Below, in pieces: positions 23,201 through 34,755 of a DNA stretch of 64,000 bases (positions are counted from its first letter, which is position 1; each line of letters opens with the position of its first letter). Under the pieces are notes generated by a model, which worked only from the letters and a program-made list of their open reading frames with translations, did not search any database and was not told where the DNA came from. The DNA is taken from positions 249,282 through 313,281 of the forward strand of contig NW_008708458.1 in NCBI RefSeq assembly GCF_000327385.1, written 5' to 3'. Source of the DNA: Lottia gigantea. Its lineage: Eukaryota > Mollusca > Gastropoda > Lottiidae. Both the position numbers and the translations under genes were made by a program.

Positions 23201-26200
23201 AATTTGACAACATACATCAAACTTTATTGAAATGCTGTTGATAAAACTTGCTCTGCTTTTATGTATCAGAGGCCTTATTCTCGAAAACTTAACTTATGAT
23301 GATTTTAGAGTTCCAGTCATCTGATTGGCCTAGCACTAAATTCTGTTTTAACTTTTGTTTTTTTATCCAATCACAATCAGATTTCTTAAAATCTTGATTA
23401 TATCTTAGTTAAGTTTTTGATAATAAGGCCCGTGATAAGATCTACCGGTACACAATTTCCTTCACAAAGTTATTACTGATTATTTATACTACTGAAATGT
23501 CTCCACAATCACCGATTGATATTGCGCTTCGTTTTCATTTTCAAACTATTCAACAAATTTGAAGTGAAAACACTTTTTTATTTCCCAAAACAGAAACCTG
23601 CAGAATTATTGGACAGAGCAAAAGTATTGTGGCGGTGTACAAAAAGAAACAAAAATATGAAATGTTCAGCTGCTGTTTATCAAAAAGGAGATCGTTTTAC
23701 AACAGGAACTCGCCCTCATGAACATCCGCCTCAACGTGGAATGCTAACATCTGCTCTTATTTATGCTGAGGTAGGTTTATTTCCTGCATTGGTTTTTGCA
23801 TGAGAAGAACTCAAGGGATGCACTCTGAGACGTAGGCCAGTGCTTTCATTGAGACTCTTCTCAATACACCTTAACACCAGTTTATTTTCTGTATTTTAAT
23901 TATCTGTATGAGAAGAATTAAGATAATCTTTCATTGACAAAAGGAAATTTATAGAAAAAAGATTACTCCCTTTACTGACATTAATGAAAAAATCAACAAT
24001 TTTAACAGCCATTGATAAATCTGTACTAAGGGAGAAATGATTCGTTACTTTGATACTGGCTCTCTCTCCCTGTTTAATACCTGTGAAAATTATTGGTATC
24101 AAAATATATATTGTGGGTCAAAGTTTATTAAAGTTTAATTTCGAGAAAAATTGTTTTGTTTTATTATTTAGTTTACAAATTTTTAACAAAGGTTTATGAA
24201 TTGTCACATGTACAAATGGTCATGATATTGTACAAATTTACATGAATTGCTTATTAGCGTACTTAAGACATTATCCTTAAAACATTCTGTTAGTATACAG
24301 CAATTCATAACATGCATGTTTTTTTGTTTTTTGTGCATGATTATTATATGAAGGTAACTTATAATTTCAGATTCGTAATCAAGCCTTATTGGATTTTGAG
24401 ACACCCGTATCACAGATAGTAGCTAGAGCCATGTCAATCAAAGGTGCAGATGATGATGAAAGTGTTCTACCAAAAGAGATCAACCTAAGAAGGATGCTAC
24501 AGCGTTTTAGAAATTCTCAGCGTGCTATGAAGATTATAGATGATAATAAATGAAGCTTGTATTTGTTGTAATAAGTTATGATCATGAAAGAAAAAGAAAT
24601 ATAGATAAAACCATGACCTAAAATTTAATTGTTTCTGGTTGACATTGTGTACAGAGTAGGGGTGGGCAACCTATGGCCTGCGTGCCAGTAATGTTTTTGC
24701 GGTCCTCGAGATGGAATCCTAAATGCTTTTGCATTTATTGGCACTAGAAATGTTCCTCAACATGCATATCATCACAAAAGTTTTGCAAATCGATGTGACC
24801 TTATTGATGTAAGGTAATGACTTTGATGTTTGTTTGACCATGATCTGTATTATGAGAATCGATAGCTGTACATGTCAGTGTTGGCACGGCACAAGTTGTG
24901 GAATTCTCCTCATTTTGCAAAACCCATAGTTGGCTGTGAATTTACTTAAGGTCATAGACAGGGACCTGGCAACCCTGATAAATTCTATCTAGCTACATTA
25001 TTCAGGTACAACCATTGAAAGCTACAATTTGAGAAAGTACGTCTTCTTGATTTAGGAATGGCAACATCTCAATAAAAGCGTGGCAAGTTGGAGAGTGAAA
25101 ATCGGATCAGATTATTATTATTGTTATAAAGTGCAGCCTGGTCAATTTGTCTGTCTCATATCTGGCCCTTTCACCCCATGGTGTAAAGCCAATGAATAAA
25201 TGTAGCTTAATATTTGAAAGTCACTACATTACCAATATTGTGTTCATGGTGTCATGGTTACATTAGCATGGAAATCTGATATTAAGATTATTAATTTTAA
25301 AGATTCTGTTAAACTATTTTTAATTTTTAAATCATTAATTTAATGATTATATATTTTTTTGTGGGCATTCATTAGAGAGTTTGTGATTTTTGGGGATATT
25401 TTCTGAATATAACTTTGACGACAGATTATTGAGCAACATTTTTACTCAAATTACAAATTATCTGCAGTCAACAAGTTTAAAAATCTCTATCATTAACAGA
25501 TATAAAATTTTAAAAACCTCTTTACAATCCCTTTAGTACATAATTTTTGACAATTGAGTATGTTTATAAAGCCCGTTTCTGTGCTTTTGTTGTCATTGAA
25601 ATTGTAAAAATGACCACTATGCTATCTGCTATAGCAACAATATCTTATGTTCTTTCTTACAGATATCATCAATGTTTATGTTGTTCATTTCTAAATAAAG
25701 ATACATTTTATTCATCAGATATTCTTTTTTGTAAATTTTGTAAATTTTGCACTCATGTTTGGAATTTATAGTGGGGGAAAATTCCAACCTTTGAAAGTAA
25801 CAGTTCGAGCCACTCCACGTAGTTCTGTTGTAAAAGTTAAAGGGGACCTCCAGATATAGTCTTGGAACATAGGACTATTTTAACTCAGTTTGATTATGAT
25901 TATTATAGACATATGGCATTTTTTTACAACATTTGCTTCCTTTTAGGCTATTTCTATGGAACTGTTTTACTAGGAATTTACACTCTGTGAAAGATGCAAA
26001 AGGGCTCGTTTTCTCCACCTACAACAAATTTTATGGAAGATCTCAATATCCAGATAAAAATTTGTACACCTCAAATTTGGATCTGAAGATTTCTTCTGAA
26101 CTTGAGACCTGGTGTAGAATTAAGATAACATAGTATAAAGTGTTCAAGCATTATTTCCAAACCTACTAAATCCATTAGATTAATTTATTCAATGTCCATT

Positions 26201-26852
26201 TTTTTCTATCAAGATAAAACATTCTGGTTCAGATGATTCACAAGTGCCTGATTCTGGGATTTGGAGATGCACAAAAAGAAATAAAAAGCTACTGTGTCCA
26301 GCTTCAGTTCATCAGAATGGGGAATCCTTTACTACTGGTAATAGGGCACATTTACATGCACCTCAGAAAGGACTACTTACATCAGCTCTTATCTATGCTG
26401 AGGTAATTTATTACATTTTACTTTGTTTCTATTACTGTATAGATGACAAGTTAACACCTGCTTCCAGCTAACTGATAGCGCAGATTAAAAATTTTTTTTT
26501 TTTATACCTGTCAGCTATGCAGATGTGGCTTATAATTATGACAGTTCATTTTTTATATTTCACTTTTTTTTTATGATATATTTTTGTATTATAAAAGGGT
26601 GGATTTATTTTATCATTTCAGATCAGAAATCAAGCCATGACAGATTTTCAAACTCCAGCTTCTAAAATTGTGGCTAGAGCACTATCTGTGGGTGGAGGAA
26701 ATGAAGCAAATTTACCAAAAGAGTCAAATCTTCGTCGGTTATTATCACGTTATAGGTGTCGAGAACGTAAGCGGCTGACTGAAGGTGATTTAAAAGGTGA
26801 AAAGGAGGAAGACCATGAATATTTGACTATTATCTTGCCCGATACTGCATGA
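20210..26852 (+). CDS. FLYWCH gene A, with two alternative C-terminal cassettes
   Basis: Not a named gene as far as I can tell. Coding exons by frame and splice sites: 20210-20627, 21372-21440, 21844-21892, 22176-22296, then either 23594-23770 plus 24371-24553 or 26214-26402 plus 26622-26852. Residues 4-70 form the shared N-terminal module (EVMGHLNINVD, NYIVSEKCEK). An acidic stretch (EDEGEDD) precedes EYTIIEYGTQMGKPLLVDN, the first half of a FLYWCH finger. Each cassette supplies the second half with WRC, a second Cys and H-x-H, then the tail IRNQA..TP..IVARA..LPKE. The second cassette has no first-half exon of its own, and both follow a phase-0 junction, so they look like alternatives. Inferred: nuclear DNA-binding protein. 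AATAAA at 26876-26881. Confidence 0.78.
20701..20796. repeat. Inverted repeat / small hairpin element
   Basis: GTTTGATGACATCACTA at the left mirrors GTGACGTCATCAAAC at the right, with a 45-bp loop. It lies in gene A intron 1. A perfect CRE core TGACGTCA lies inside the right arm. Confidence 0.55.
22512..22820. mobile_element. Palindromic MITE, family M1 copy 2
   Basis: The left end ACTATTACTTCGTTCTTATAC mirrors GGTATAAGATTACATTCGTA at the right. Inside are TGACTGCAGTAG/TTGCAATCAAGG and GCTCTGATTGGCTGTA, as in copies 1 and 3. Located in gene A intron 4, ahead of the first FLYWCH second-half exon. Confidence 0.72.
23270..23431. mobile_element. MITE family M2, copy 1
   Basis: GGCCTTATTCTCGAAAACTTAA at the left mirrors TTAAGTTTTTGATAATAAGGCC at the right. 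Interior CTGATTGGCC. About 162 bp, non-coding, in gene A intron 4. A second copy is at 46.9 kb. Confidence 0.7.
23594..24553 (+). CDS. Gene A cassette alpha: FLYWCH second half plus tail
   Basis: Exon 23594-23770 (KPAELLDRAKVLWRCTKRNK..., ligands Cys in WRC, Cys in MKC, and HEH) ends at a GAG|gtaggt donor. Exon 24371-24553 encodes the 60-residue conserved tail and ends TGA. Both junctions are phase 0. An AATAAA hexamer overlaps the last codons. Confidence 0.78.
24655..25200. repeat. Possible degenerate hAT-type repeat in gene A between the two cassettes
   Basis: The stretch starting AGGGGTGGGCAACCTATGGCC resembles the terminal sequence common to many hAT elements. No clear matching right end or 8-bp duplication was found, and no transposase frame. 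Rest of the spacer to 26213 shows nothing recognisable. Confidence 0.3.
26214..26852 (+). CDS. Gene A cassette beta: FLYWCH second half plus tail
   Basis: Exon 26214-26402 (IKHSGSDDSQVPDSGIWRC..., Cys, Cys and HLH ligands; ends GAG|gtaatt) and exon 26622-26852 (76-residue tail, longer than alpha by a Lys/Glu-rich end). The acceptor choice CAAG at 26213 rather than CAG nearby is set by the frame match to cassette alpha. No first-half FLYWCH exon is visible between 24554 and 26213. Confidence 0.74.
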
Positions 26853-26881
26853 TAAATTATTTCATGTCACTTCACAATAAA

Positions 26882-28541
26882 AATTGTATCAGTGTATTTA
26901 GGAATTTTTATTTTCAGAGTGATATTATGATGTAATTATTTGATCTAAGCTAGCCTACTTAATGCTTATTTTAATCTTCTTGTCTACAGTTTCATTAAAG
27001 GGACAGGTTTACCATTCACTAGCTAAACAGTAATAGTAATCACAGCTCACTGTCGAAATTTGAGCCTTTCAAATCCATGTGTGCCCAGAAAATATAATTT
27101 AACCTTGACAATTGTCTTCCAATTTAGTTAGTCTGCCCATACCCATAAACTGCGTCACCACTAACTGCACAGACTAGCGTAATTACAAAAACTATGTTCT
27201 TTTTAAATAAACATATACAAACTCATTTCTGTTAAAAAAAATTTTTTTAGTACCCATTCTTTACAAACATGACCTTTATTTGCTGGAAGCTGAGGCTAAT
27301 ACTGTATGGGTGGTTGTATGAGGTATTCATTACTTCCAAACCTTGTTTATGGATTATAAATTGGATATGTAAGGGATTTGTCTTCATTTAATTTATCTAC
27401 AAAAAATGGATAAGGCAAGGGAAATTTTTTTAAAATAATTTTCATTTGGGCTAGTAGTATAGTTTCTTACATTTAACTTAAAAAGTTTGGATTAAAATCA
27501 TGGGATATATTTCATTTACAAAAATCATTTTGCAAAAAAGGAAAAAAAGGGTCTCTATCACTTATTTATTCCAATTTTTTTTTTATGTACTTTTACCTAT
27601 TTCAATTTGTTCACTCATGAAATTATTATTTGAGCACCAGTTTCTCGGGGAAAACTTTAACAAGGTACGTAACCTCTCACGTGATATTTCTTTTATATTC
27701 AAAGTGGTTACGAATTGTCTCAATGTACCGGAAAAGACAAGGTTAGTTTCCTGCTTCTGCATCGAAATTATATGTTTGAAATAGTTTTAATTGATTGAAT
27801 ATCATCACTTTCATGTATTGTTTATTTGAATATGTAGAATGGAGATCATAAAATGACAGAAAGTCAAAGGATAGCGAACGAGTGGAGTGGGATGTTTCGT
27901 CATATATTTCGTCGTACTCCAACCTTGCGTCGTTTCGCCATTTTGTTCAAAGTAAAGTTGGATCTCACTCACTGTCAAATTGCCAAAAAAAGAGTTTTTG
28001 TTTTTATGGATAGAACTAGTGTGAAATAGTTTAAATAAATGTTTTAAGCAAAAAAGAAATTTTTGTTAAGAATTGTCCACTGATTGCTGATTCCTGCAAG
28101 TCAATGTAGATTTTATCAACTAAGAAATAAATGATGTGGAAAATTATTGCCAAATAAAATAAATTTACCAACTTGAAACAGTGTTCTCCTTTCTCGGTAG
28201 AGATTGAGTGGTATAAAAAGTGAAATTCGCTTATAAATAGAAATGTCAGAAAAATGAGATATGGGCAATATATTATACAATTATGCTCTCTACATAATCA
28301 CTAACTTTCAATAGTGCATTTTGTTTACGTGCAGGATAATTGGATTTCATTTTGATAAGTCTTCAGGCTTAAATTGAGCTCTATCACCTGATGAAATAAA
28401 TGCTATTTATAAATTTCTTTTGGTTTTAAAATTGGTTTTCATCTTACTTACCTTTTTCAGGTTTGATTACAGTATTCTTTGTTAACAAAGTCATTAACCC
28501 TTACTTCACATACGTATATTTGAAATCTACTTAGTTATAAC
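26882..28541. other. Gene A to gene B spacer with gene B promoter region
   Basis: Holds the partial repeat at 26997-27095. A YY1-type GCCATTTTGT at 27937-27946, in a CpG-containing stretch (TTTCGTCGTACTCC, TTGCGTCG), marks the likely start region of gene B. No supported gene otherwise. Confidence 0.45.
26997..27095. repeat. Partial relative of the 2143-2441 repeat
   Basis: Starts AAAGGGACAGGTTTACCATT and includes CTCACTGTCGAAATTTGAGCC and AAATCCATGTGTG, matching the left half of the element at 2143. No right inverted repeat was seen, so it appears truncated. It lies just downstream of gene A. Confidence 0.6.
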
Positions 28542-31500
28542 ATGGAGGAAGACAATTTTATTCATTTATTAGTAAAGAATTTACAGATGTTATGTCATGA
28601 CCATTTACAGTTTAAACAATCATTAGAAATAACAGGGCATGTATGTATACATTTAGATGGAGGAGTGAATCTGAACTTATTTTTAAATGAAAAATGTAAT
28701 AAAGTGAACACATCATCAGTTTTTACAAGTCTCAGTTTCCAAGCTCCATCCTTGGTGCCAGCAGACACAAATACCAGTGAAAGCTTGCAAGAGAATCTTG
28801 TCCCTGTCAAGGAATCTGTATTTGCGAAGAAGAACACCAATAAAAGACTTTTTATTGATGACGTTAAAAAAATTGGCAAGCCGAACTACAATAAGCCTTT
28901 GTCAGGGACTCCTTCTTCAATTATTGTACAAGTGAAAAAAGTGCCAAAGTCTGATGCTGGAAAGATTGATGAAAATGCTGAATCATCTATGGCAGTAGCT
29001 CAACAAAATCAACCATTCGTAGGTAGGAGGCCATTTTTAGTAGAGAACTGTATGTATATGCAAGACATTCTAACAGGTGCTCTTTTTCACATTTATTCAG
29101 TTAATTAATATAGAAGATATATTAAGTTTGATTTCAGTGAAAAGCCATAATAATTTCATGCTACTTGGCAAAAGACAAATTAAAGTGCTCAAAGCATCCT
29201 TTTAACTTGTCAAATTTGTAGAGTTCTTTTTCATCAAACTTTGTAGAGATTGTAAAACTAGAGCATCTCACAGGGACAGCTGAAACAGATATATCAGTCA
29301 AACAAACAGAAAGAGAGAAATATGAAAAAGGTAATATATTGATTGAAAGTATGGTAGATGATGATGGTAACCAAATAGTTGATGAGGATCTCCAGAAATC
29401 TTTACAAGGTATACATATTCATATAATATAATAGCTGCCAATGAGTAGACATAATTTGAAAAAGATTAATGCCAAGAGGTTCGACCTTGGACCAGCTGGT
29501 AGACTGATTCATCAACAAAATCATTGGTTTCCTTCATTTATGTTGTTGCCTATTTTAGATGAGGGAAGCTGCGGTGACTCAGTGAGTTAGATACTTGCTC
29601 GCTAACCTGAAGGTCCAGGGTTCAATCCCCAGATAATACCTTCAAAATTTTCAACCGGTTTCCCCTGTCAGAGATGCAGGTAAGAGGGCTAACATCGAAA
29701 AAGCGTATAGTCATTTCGGATAGGACAATAAACCATTTCATTTCATTTTTATTTCAGATGAGGATGATATGGAGAGAATGCATGCTGACCCAGGACATGT
29801 TGACATGATAGATGAGGCGAAAGAAATTCCAGGAAATGATGATGATGATGATGATGAAGAAGAGGATGCTATTGATGATGAAGATGTTGATGATGATCAA
29901 ATTACTGATTGTGGTTTTGGGGAAATCAATATAACATATAGAGTAAATGGTAAGATCTTTCAATGTATTGGCCTAAAGTTCAAGATTTGTGTCAATTGCA
30001 TTTTTCATGAATACACATCTACTACAGCCAAATAATGGTGTATTTTTGACATTTTAACTGATTTTTATCATTACTGTAATTATAAAATATTATGTTTTTT
30101 TAATTAGCATTTCCCTCTATATAAATCTTTTATTTCTTTTTAAGATGTTTCAGAATTACCAAGTGTTAACAAGTAAGTATAGACATTTCAATTCTAGTAC
30201 TTTTGGAGACTATATTCAAGACCCAAATCAATTTCCAAAAATGGTGAACTATGGCCTTTAAAGTGATTAATGATCAGACTCTGAATGCATAATTTTACAT
30301 ACATACATTTTTCAAGCCACTTCTAAATCTATAAATAGTATTACAATAGCTTTATATTATAAAAGATACAGAAAATCAATTCAGCTTTTCAAGGTGTAAC
30401 TTGTACAATGCTCTTTGGAAAAATAGAATGAAGTTATATTCCATCTTATTGGATTGACTGGAATTCTTTTTGATTCATTCCACCATTGTATTATTATTCA
30501 CAGGAAAAGAGGTAAATCAGTAGCTAAAATTGGAGAAAGAGACTTTGATGAGCCATATAAGAAGGATTTGTTAAAGTATGTACATTCTCACAATTGTCTG
30601 CCATCTGCATCAGTGACTGATGGCTTTGTATCATCCCAATCGTGATTCGTCATTTGACCAACCTTAACTGACAAAGGAAATAGATCCATGGACATTTGGG
30701 CTGTCTTGGCTGTCATTGGTGCCCATAGGAAATCTAAAGGAAATCAAAGATTTTTTTAGTCTTCTAGGGATACTCATAGCTTCTTTTTACACCATTCCGT
30801 TTTCCGATTGACTTCTGTATTTCAAGAAAAAATTGACTGGAATATGATATGAGATTGGCAATTCTGTTCAAGCCCTTTGAGTGGTGATTTTGTATTCTGC
30901 CAATCACAACAACCATGTTGGATGGAAAAAGGCAAAAATGCAAGGACCGTAGTATCTATAAGAGTTCCCAAGACACAAAATTGGAAAACCTCCTTTGATT
31001 CCCTTTAACAGTTATTGCCTGATATCAATGTTTTCTATGTAGGCCTAATTATAGTTACTTTGATCAAGATGAAGAGGATGATGGAATAGAATATACCATT
31101 GTTGACATGGCCACCAAGAAAGGTAGACCAATGCTAATAGACAATATTGGATTTGGTTATAATATTCGAGTAAGTCTATTTACATTATCTTAGAAAAGTG
31201 TAATTTTTTGTTCCGATTCAAATATTAAGTGTTACTCCCATTTTATTTGGTATATTCTTTAAGACATCATGTCAGTCAGTTTTGAGAGAGAGCTTGTACT
31301 TTTATGATTTTTGTATAAAATGTAACGTTTGGATTTCTAGATAGAGATTTACAGTTGCATCTAGTCTTTAATGACTGTATTGGGTTTAGGCTAAAAGGGG
31401 TTTAAAGGGTTGTTTGGCTTTTGAATGTTATCAAAGGTTTATGCAGAGAACTGTCTCAATCTGTGGATTCTGTATTTCCAGGAATACTACCATTTGATCT

Positions 31501-32530
31501 CAATATCACATACTATCAAGCCAATAAAATAAAACCCCTTAGAGGTCTTATACACATACATCTGATGATGACACTTGTAAATTGTGTTTAAAAGTTATGT
31601 GTTTTATGATTTTATTAGCGATTATTTTGCTTATTCCATAATATTGTCTTATTTATGATATGTATTCCTCACTTTTAAACATCTTTCAAGTCTAAGGTCT
31701 TACATAGTTTTTAACTATTTATTTATTTATTTATTTTTAGAGAAACACAGACAAGACTGTTCACTGGACATGTTCTTTACGAAATAAACAGATATCTTGT
31801 GCAGCAGGTGTGCTTCAGTGCAACGACAAATTTAAGAGAAATAAACATCTACATTGTCATCCACCAAAACCTGGTTTATTAACTTCAACCATTATAGTAG
31901 CAGAGGTTAGAACATTGCTTTACTCTCTGATAATGCTTCATTTCAACCATCTACGACACTTTTCAGAATACACAAAATGATGTTTGGCTGTACATCAATG
32001 CAAACTATTCAAAACTAGATTCACATCAATGCAACCATAATATACAGAGACAATTTAGACTGTTGTCTGATATAATTAGACTGTTTTCTTATATAATAGA
32101 GATCAATGTATGAATTGCAAGGCTATATGCCAATATTTAATATAAGGCAGCACATCAAAGTCCAAAATGCATAAAAATTCATCAAAGACACTACATGTAT
32201 CAACAAACAAAGTATTATTGTATTAAATCTGTACACCTTTGAGAAAATATTAAGTCTGAATCATATTGTTAATAATCTTTTTGAACTATTGTCATTTTTT
32301 AGGCGAGAGCTCAAGCCAGTAATGATCCAGTTACACCAACATCACTAGTCGTACAGAGAGCAATGACAGTGAAAGGAAAATCAGAAGATGAAACATTTCT
32401 ACCAAGAACTTCCAATTTAAAACGAATGATCAACAGATATAGACAGTGTAAACGTGAAGGAGGGATACCAAAAAAGAAAGCCCGAACGGACTGTGTGAAG
32501 GTTGAGAATCTTGAAATTGAATCTCAATGA
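28542..32530 (+). CDS. FLYWCH gene B
   Basis: Eight coding exons fit by frame: 28542-29022, 29247-29408, 29758-29949, 30145-30172 (a 28-nt microexon), 30504-30575, 31043-31169, 31741-31905 and 32303-32530. Residues 1-65 are the shared N-terminal module (NFIHLLVKNLQMLC, LEITGHV, NEKCNK). The middle is acidic, with a run of Asp/Glu around 29840-29900. EYTIVDMATKKGRPMLIDN is the first half-finger; HWTCSLRNKQISC and a HLHCH cluster give the second half. The conserved tail follows (VVQRAM..LPR..NLKRMINRYR), with a basic PKKKAR patch and VKVE. AATAAA is at 32572-32577. Inferred: nuclear DNA-binding protein paralogous to A and C. Confidence 0.8.
29565..29749 (+). mobile_element. tRNA-derived SINE inserted at a splice acceptor
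   Basis: The head has pol III promoter-like boxes (GTGACTCAGTGAGTTAG and GGTCCAGGGTTCAATCCCC), then an unrelated body ending ATAAACCATTTCATTTCATT. It is bracketed by TATTTTAGATGAGG (29551-29564) and TATTTCAGATGAGG (29750-29763), 13 of 14 bases the same, which looks like the target-site duplication. The duplicated piece is the acceptor and first bases of gene B exon 3. Confidence 0.75.
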
Positions 32531-32577
32531 TAAGATTTAAATGGAAGCTTTTTGTTATCGGCCTTTCAAATAATAAA

Positions 32578-34755
32578 ATGTTATGGAGATGGAGAATAAT
32601 GGACATTGTTTTAAAGTTTGATTCTGAATTCCATTCAAAATACATGAAAAATGCAGAAAATCTAACACATTTGCATAGAAAATGTCAAAGATCATAATTT
32701 AAGTCAGTCATTTTAGAGCTCCTAATTGGAAATAACTGGCAAATACAGATAAAATAACAGCCCTATTGATACTGATTTCCCTCAGTACCTGAAATAAATT
32801 TACGTCAATTATAATTTGAAATTCTCAACAAAGAAATACTTTAGGAATTCGTGGTAAATTCTGTCCTATAAATCATGTAGGTTAATGGTGCTTCAGGGGC
32901 AGTGATAGTGCTTTGATTTTAGTGTTCAATGTATTGTTATGGAGACTTATATCGGTGACATTTAGAGTGAATATTAAGCCAAAAACATGTTAACATCTTG
33001 AGCCTAAGAAAAGGAGATAATTTTGATTTGTGTATCATGGATAGGAGAATAAACATGGCTTTTACCAAGTATGACTTTTTGATTGTATAGATCAATTATT
33101 TAGTATACTGTAGACTACTCTACTAAAAAGGCTGCATGGATGAGAGCGAAGATACCAACCATTTTTTTGAAATCACTGTTATTATTGAATTTATCATTGT
33201 TATTTATTGAAAAAATTCTTGTAAAGATCATTTTGTTTTTAAAGAGCTCTTTTTATGCTCTTGACATGTTTGTCAGAATAAAAAAATCTTTATCAGGCCA
33301 GCTACTTTAGAAAAAAGGGCTATAGAAGAGAAAGTTAACTCACTAAACAAATAACCAACCTAAGGATTTATTTTGAAAATTAGTTTCCATTTAGTGCTAT
33401 CCATGAATAATCATGTGAACACAAACCAAAACCACCTTTCAGACCTACTTTAATAGCGGCACGTTCTGTTTCTTTTACCTTATTAAAATTTAGCCAGAAA
33501 AATAACAGAACCTTCTAATAGAAATTTAATTGTTTCAGAAGAAAATTCAGCCTCAGTTGTTGAAAAAATTAGCTGTGGTTTGATATGTTTACTATGAATA
33601 GTTATCTTTTCCTTGTTTTTTTAATCAGGAGTAATCATTGTCTTTCATATGAATTAAGAATCATTTCTGTTGCACTAAAAACATTTACATGTGATTAGTT
33701 AATTGTTTATTTCTATTATTTGTAGAAAAGTTATTTCATCTGATAACATAACCAAATTCCACAATATTGTTATTTTCAATGCAATAAATGATCCGCAGAG
33801 TTAACCTTACTTCCGGTAGCCTATTTTCTTTTCATTTCTTACTTTGTTCCAAATCTGAAATTATATAAAGATTTTTGTGCCATTTTTATCGGGGCCTTGA
33901 TTATTTAGACTGTATGATTTTTTGCAATCAATTGGTATGTTTGAATCTTAATGGTTGATCGATTGTTACATCGAAGTAACTTTTTGGGTTGTGAAAAAAA
34001 ATATAACCATTGCTCTGACACAAACAGGACCGTGTCCAAATGCCACCTTCACAATGTCAAGCTATTACAAACTTCACCTTATATCTTGGACTGCAATAGC
34101 CACAATTATTTTATCACGGAATGCAGCCATTTAGATTGGATGGTACGCCAGCAAATACAATCAGAGCCCTTGACAGAAAGATAGTAAACATGGTTTACTG
34201 TTTATCGACTTTTTTTCGAGAGCTCTGATTGACTGTATTTGCTTACTATTACTATCCAATCAAACCGCTGTATTTAGGCCAAAAAAATTCCATAGACCAT
34301 GATACAAGTAAGGTGGTTTTTGCAATCAAGGTATAAGACGAAGTTCGTAATTGCGCGACATCATGAAGATGTCCCAGTGCATGCATACACAATTTTATTC
34401 CTGTCATGGACTTACGGTTACCCATTTTATTTCCATACACTTTTGCAATAAGGCCATTGTATACAAGTTTTATGTGTTGTATTAAACATTAAAATTCTAG
34501 TAGATTTTTACATTGTTTTTCCATAGCCTACCAGTGTCCACACCAATTTGCAAACTAGCTTGCAGGAGTTTTAGTGTTAAAAACACCTTAAAAAATGTTT
34601 TTTTGCCTGTTGCTGATAAAAGGCTGGTAAAATCTCACTGGAGAAGCACAAATTTAAAATTTTAGCTGTTTCAGTTTCAGAATGAATCAATGTTATTGAA
34701 AGATTGAAAGAGTTTGCATCAATAATCTGAATGAGATAATCAGAAAAGGTTCAAA
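32578..34755. other. Gene B to gene C spacer
   Basis: Contains the M1 MITE copy at about 34.05-34.37 kb. No reading frame here has a domain, conserved start or splice support. Confidence 0.5.
34045..34370. mobile_element. Palindromic MITE, family M1 copy 3
   Basis: The left end CAAGCTATTACAAACTTCACC mirrors GACGAAGTTCGTAATTGCGC at the right; outer CACCTTCACAATGTC mirrors GACATCATGAAGATG. The shared GAGCTCTGATTGACTGTATT interior confirms the family. It lies in the spacer between genes B and C. Confidence 0.72.

Noticed and set aside
25933-26133. A missing first-half FLYWCH exon for gene A cassette beta
   Set aside because: The frame lacks the GKPxLxDN pattern and a suitable donor; cassette beta is better explained by sharing exon 22176-22296.
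28595-28879. Minus-strand open frame inside gene B exon 1
   Set aside because: Shadow of the gene B coding exon; no conserved start or domain.
29567-29650. A tRNA gene
   Set aside because: The A- and B-box-like motifs are present, but the flanking duplication, non-tRNA body and lack of a convincing cloverleaf show a SINE head.
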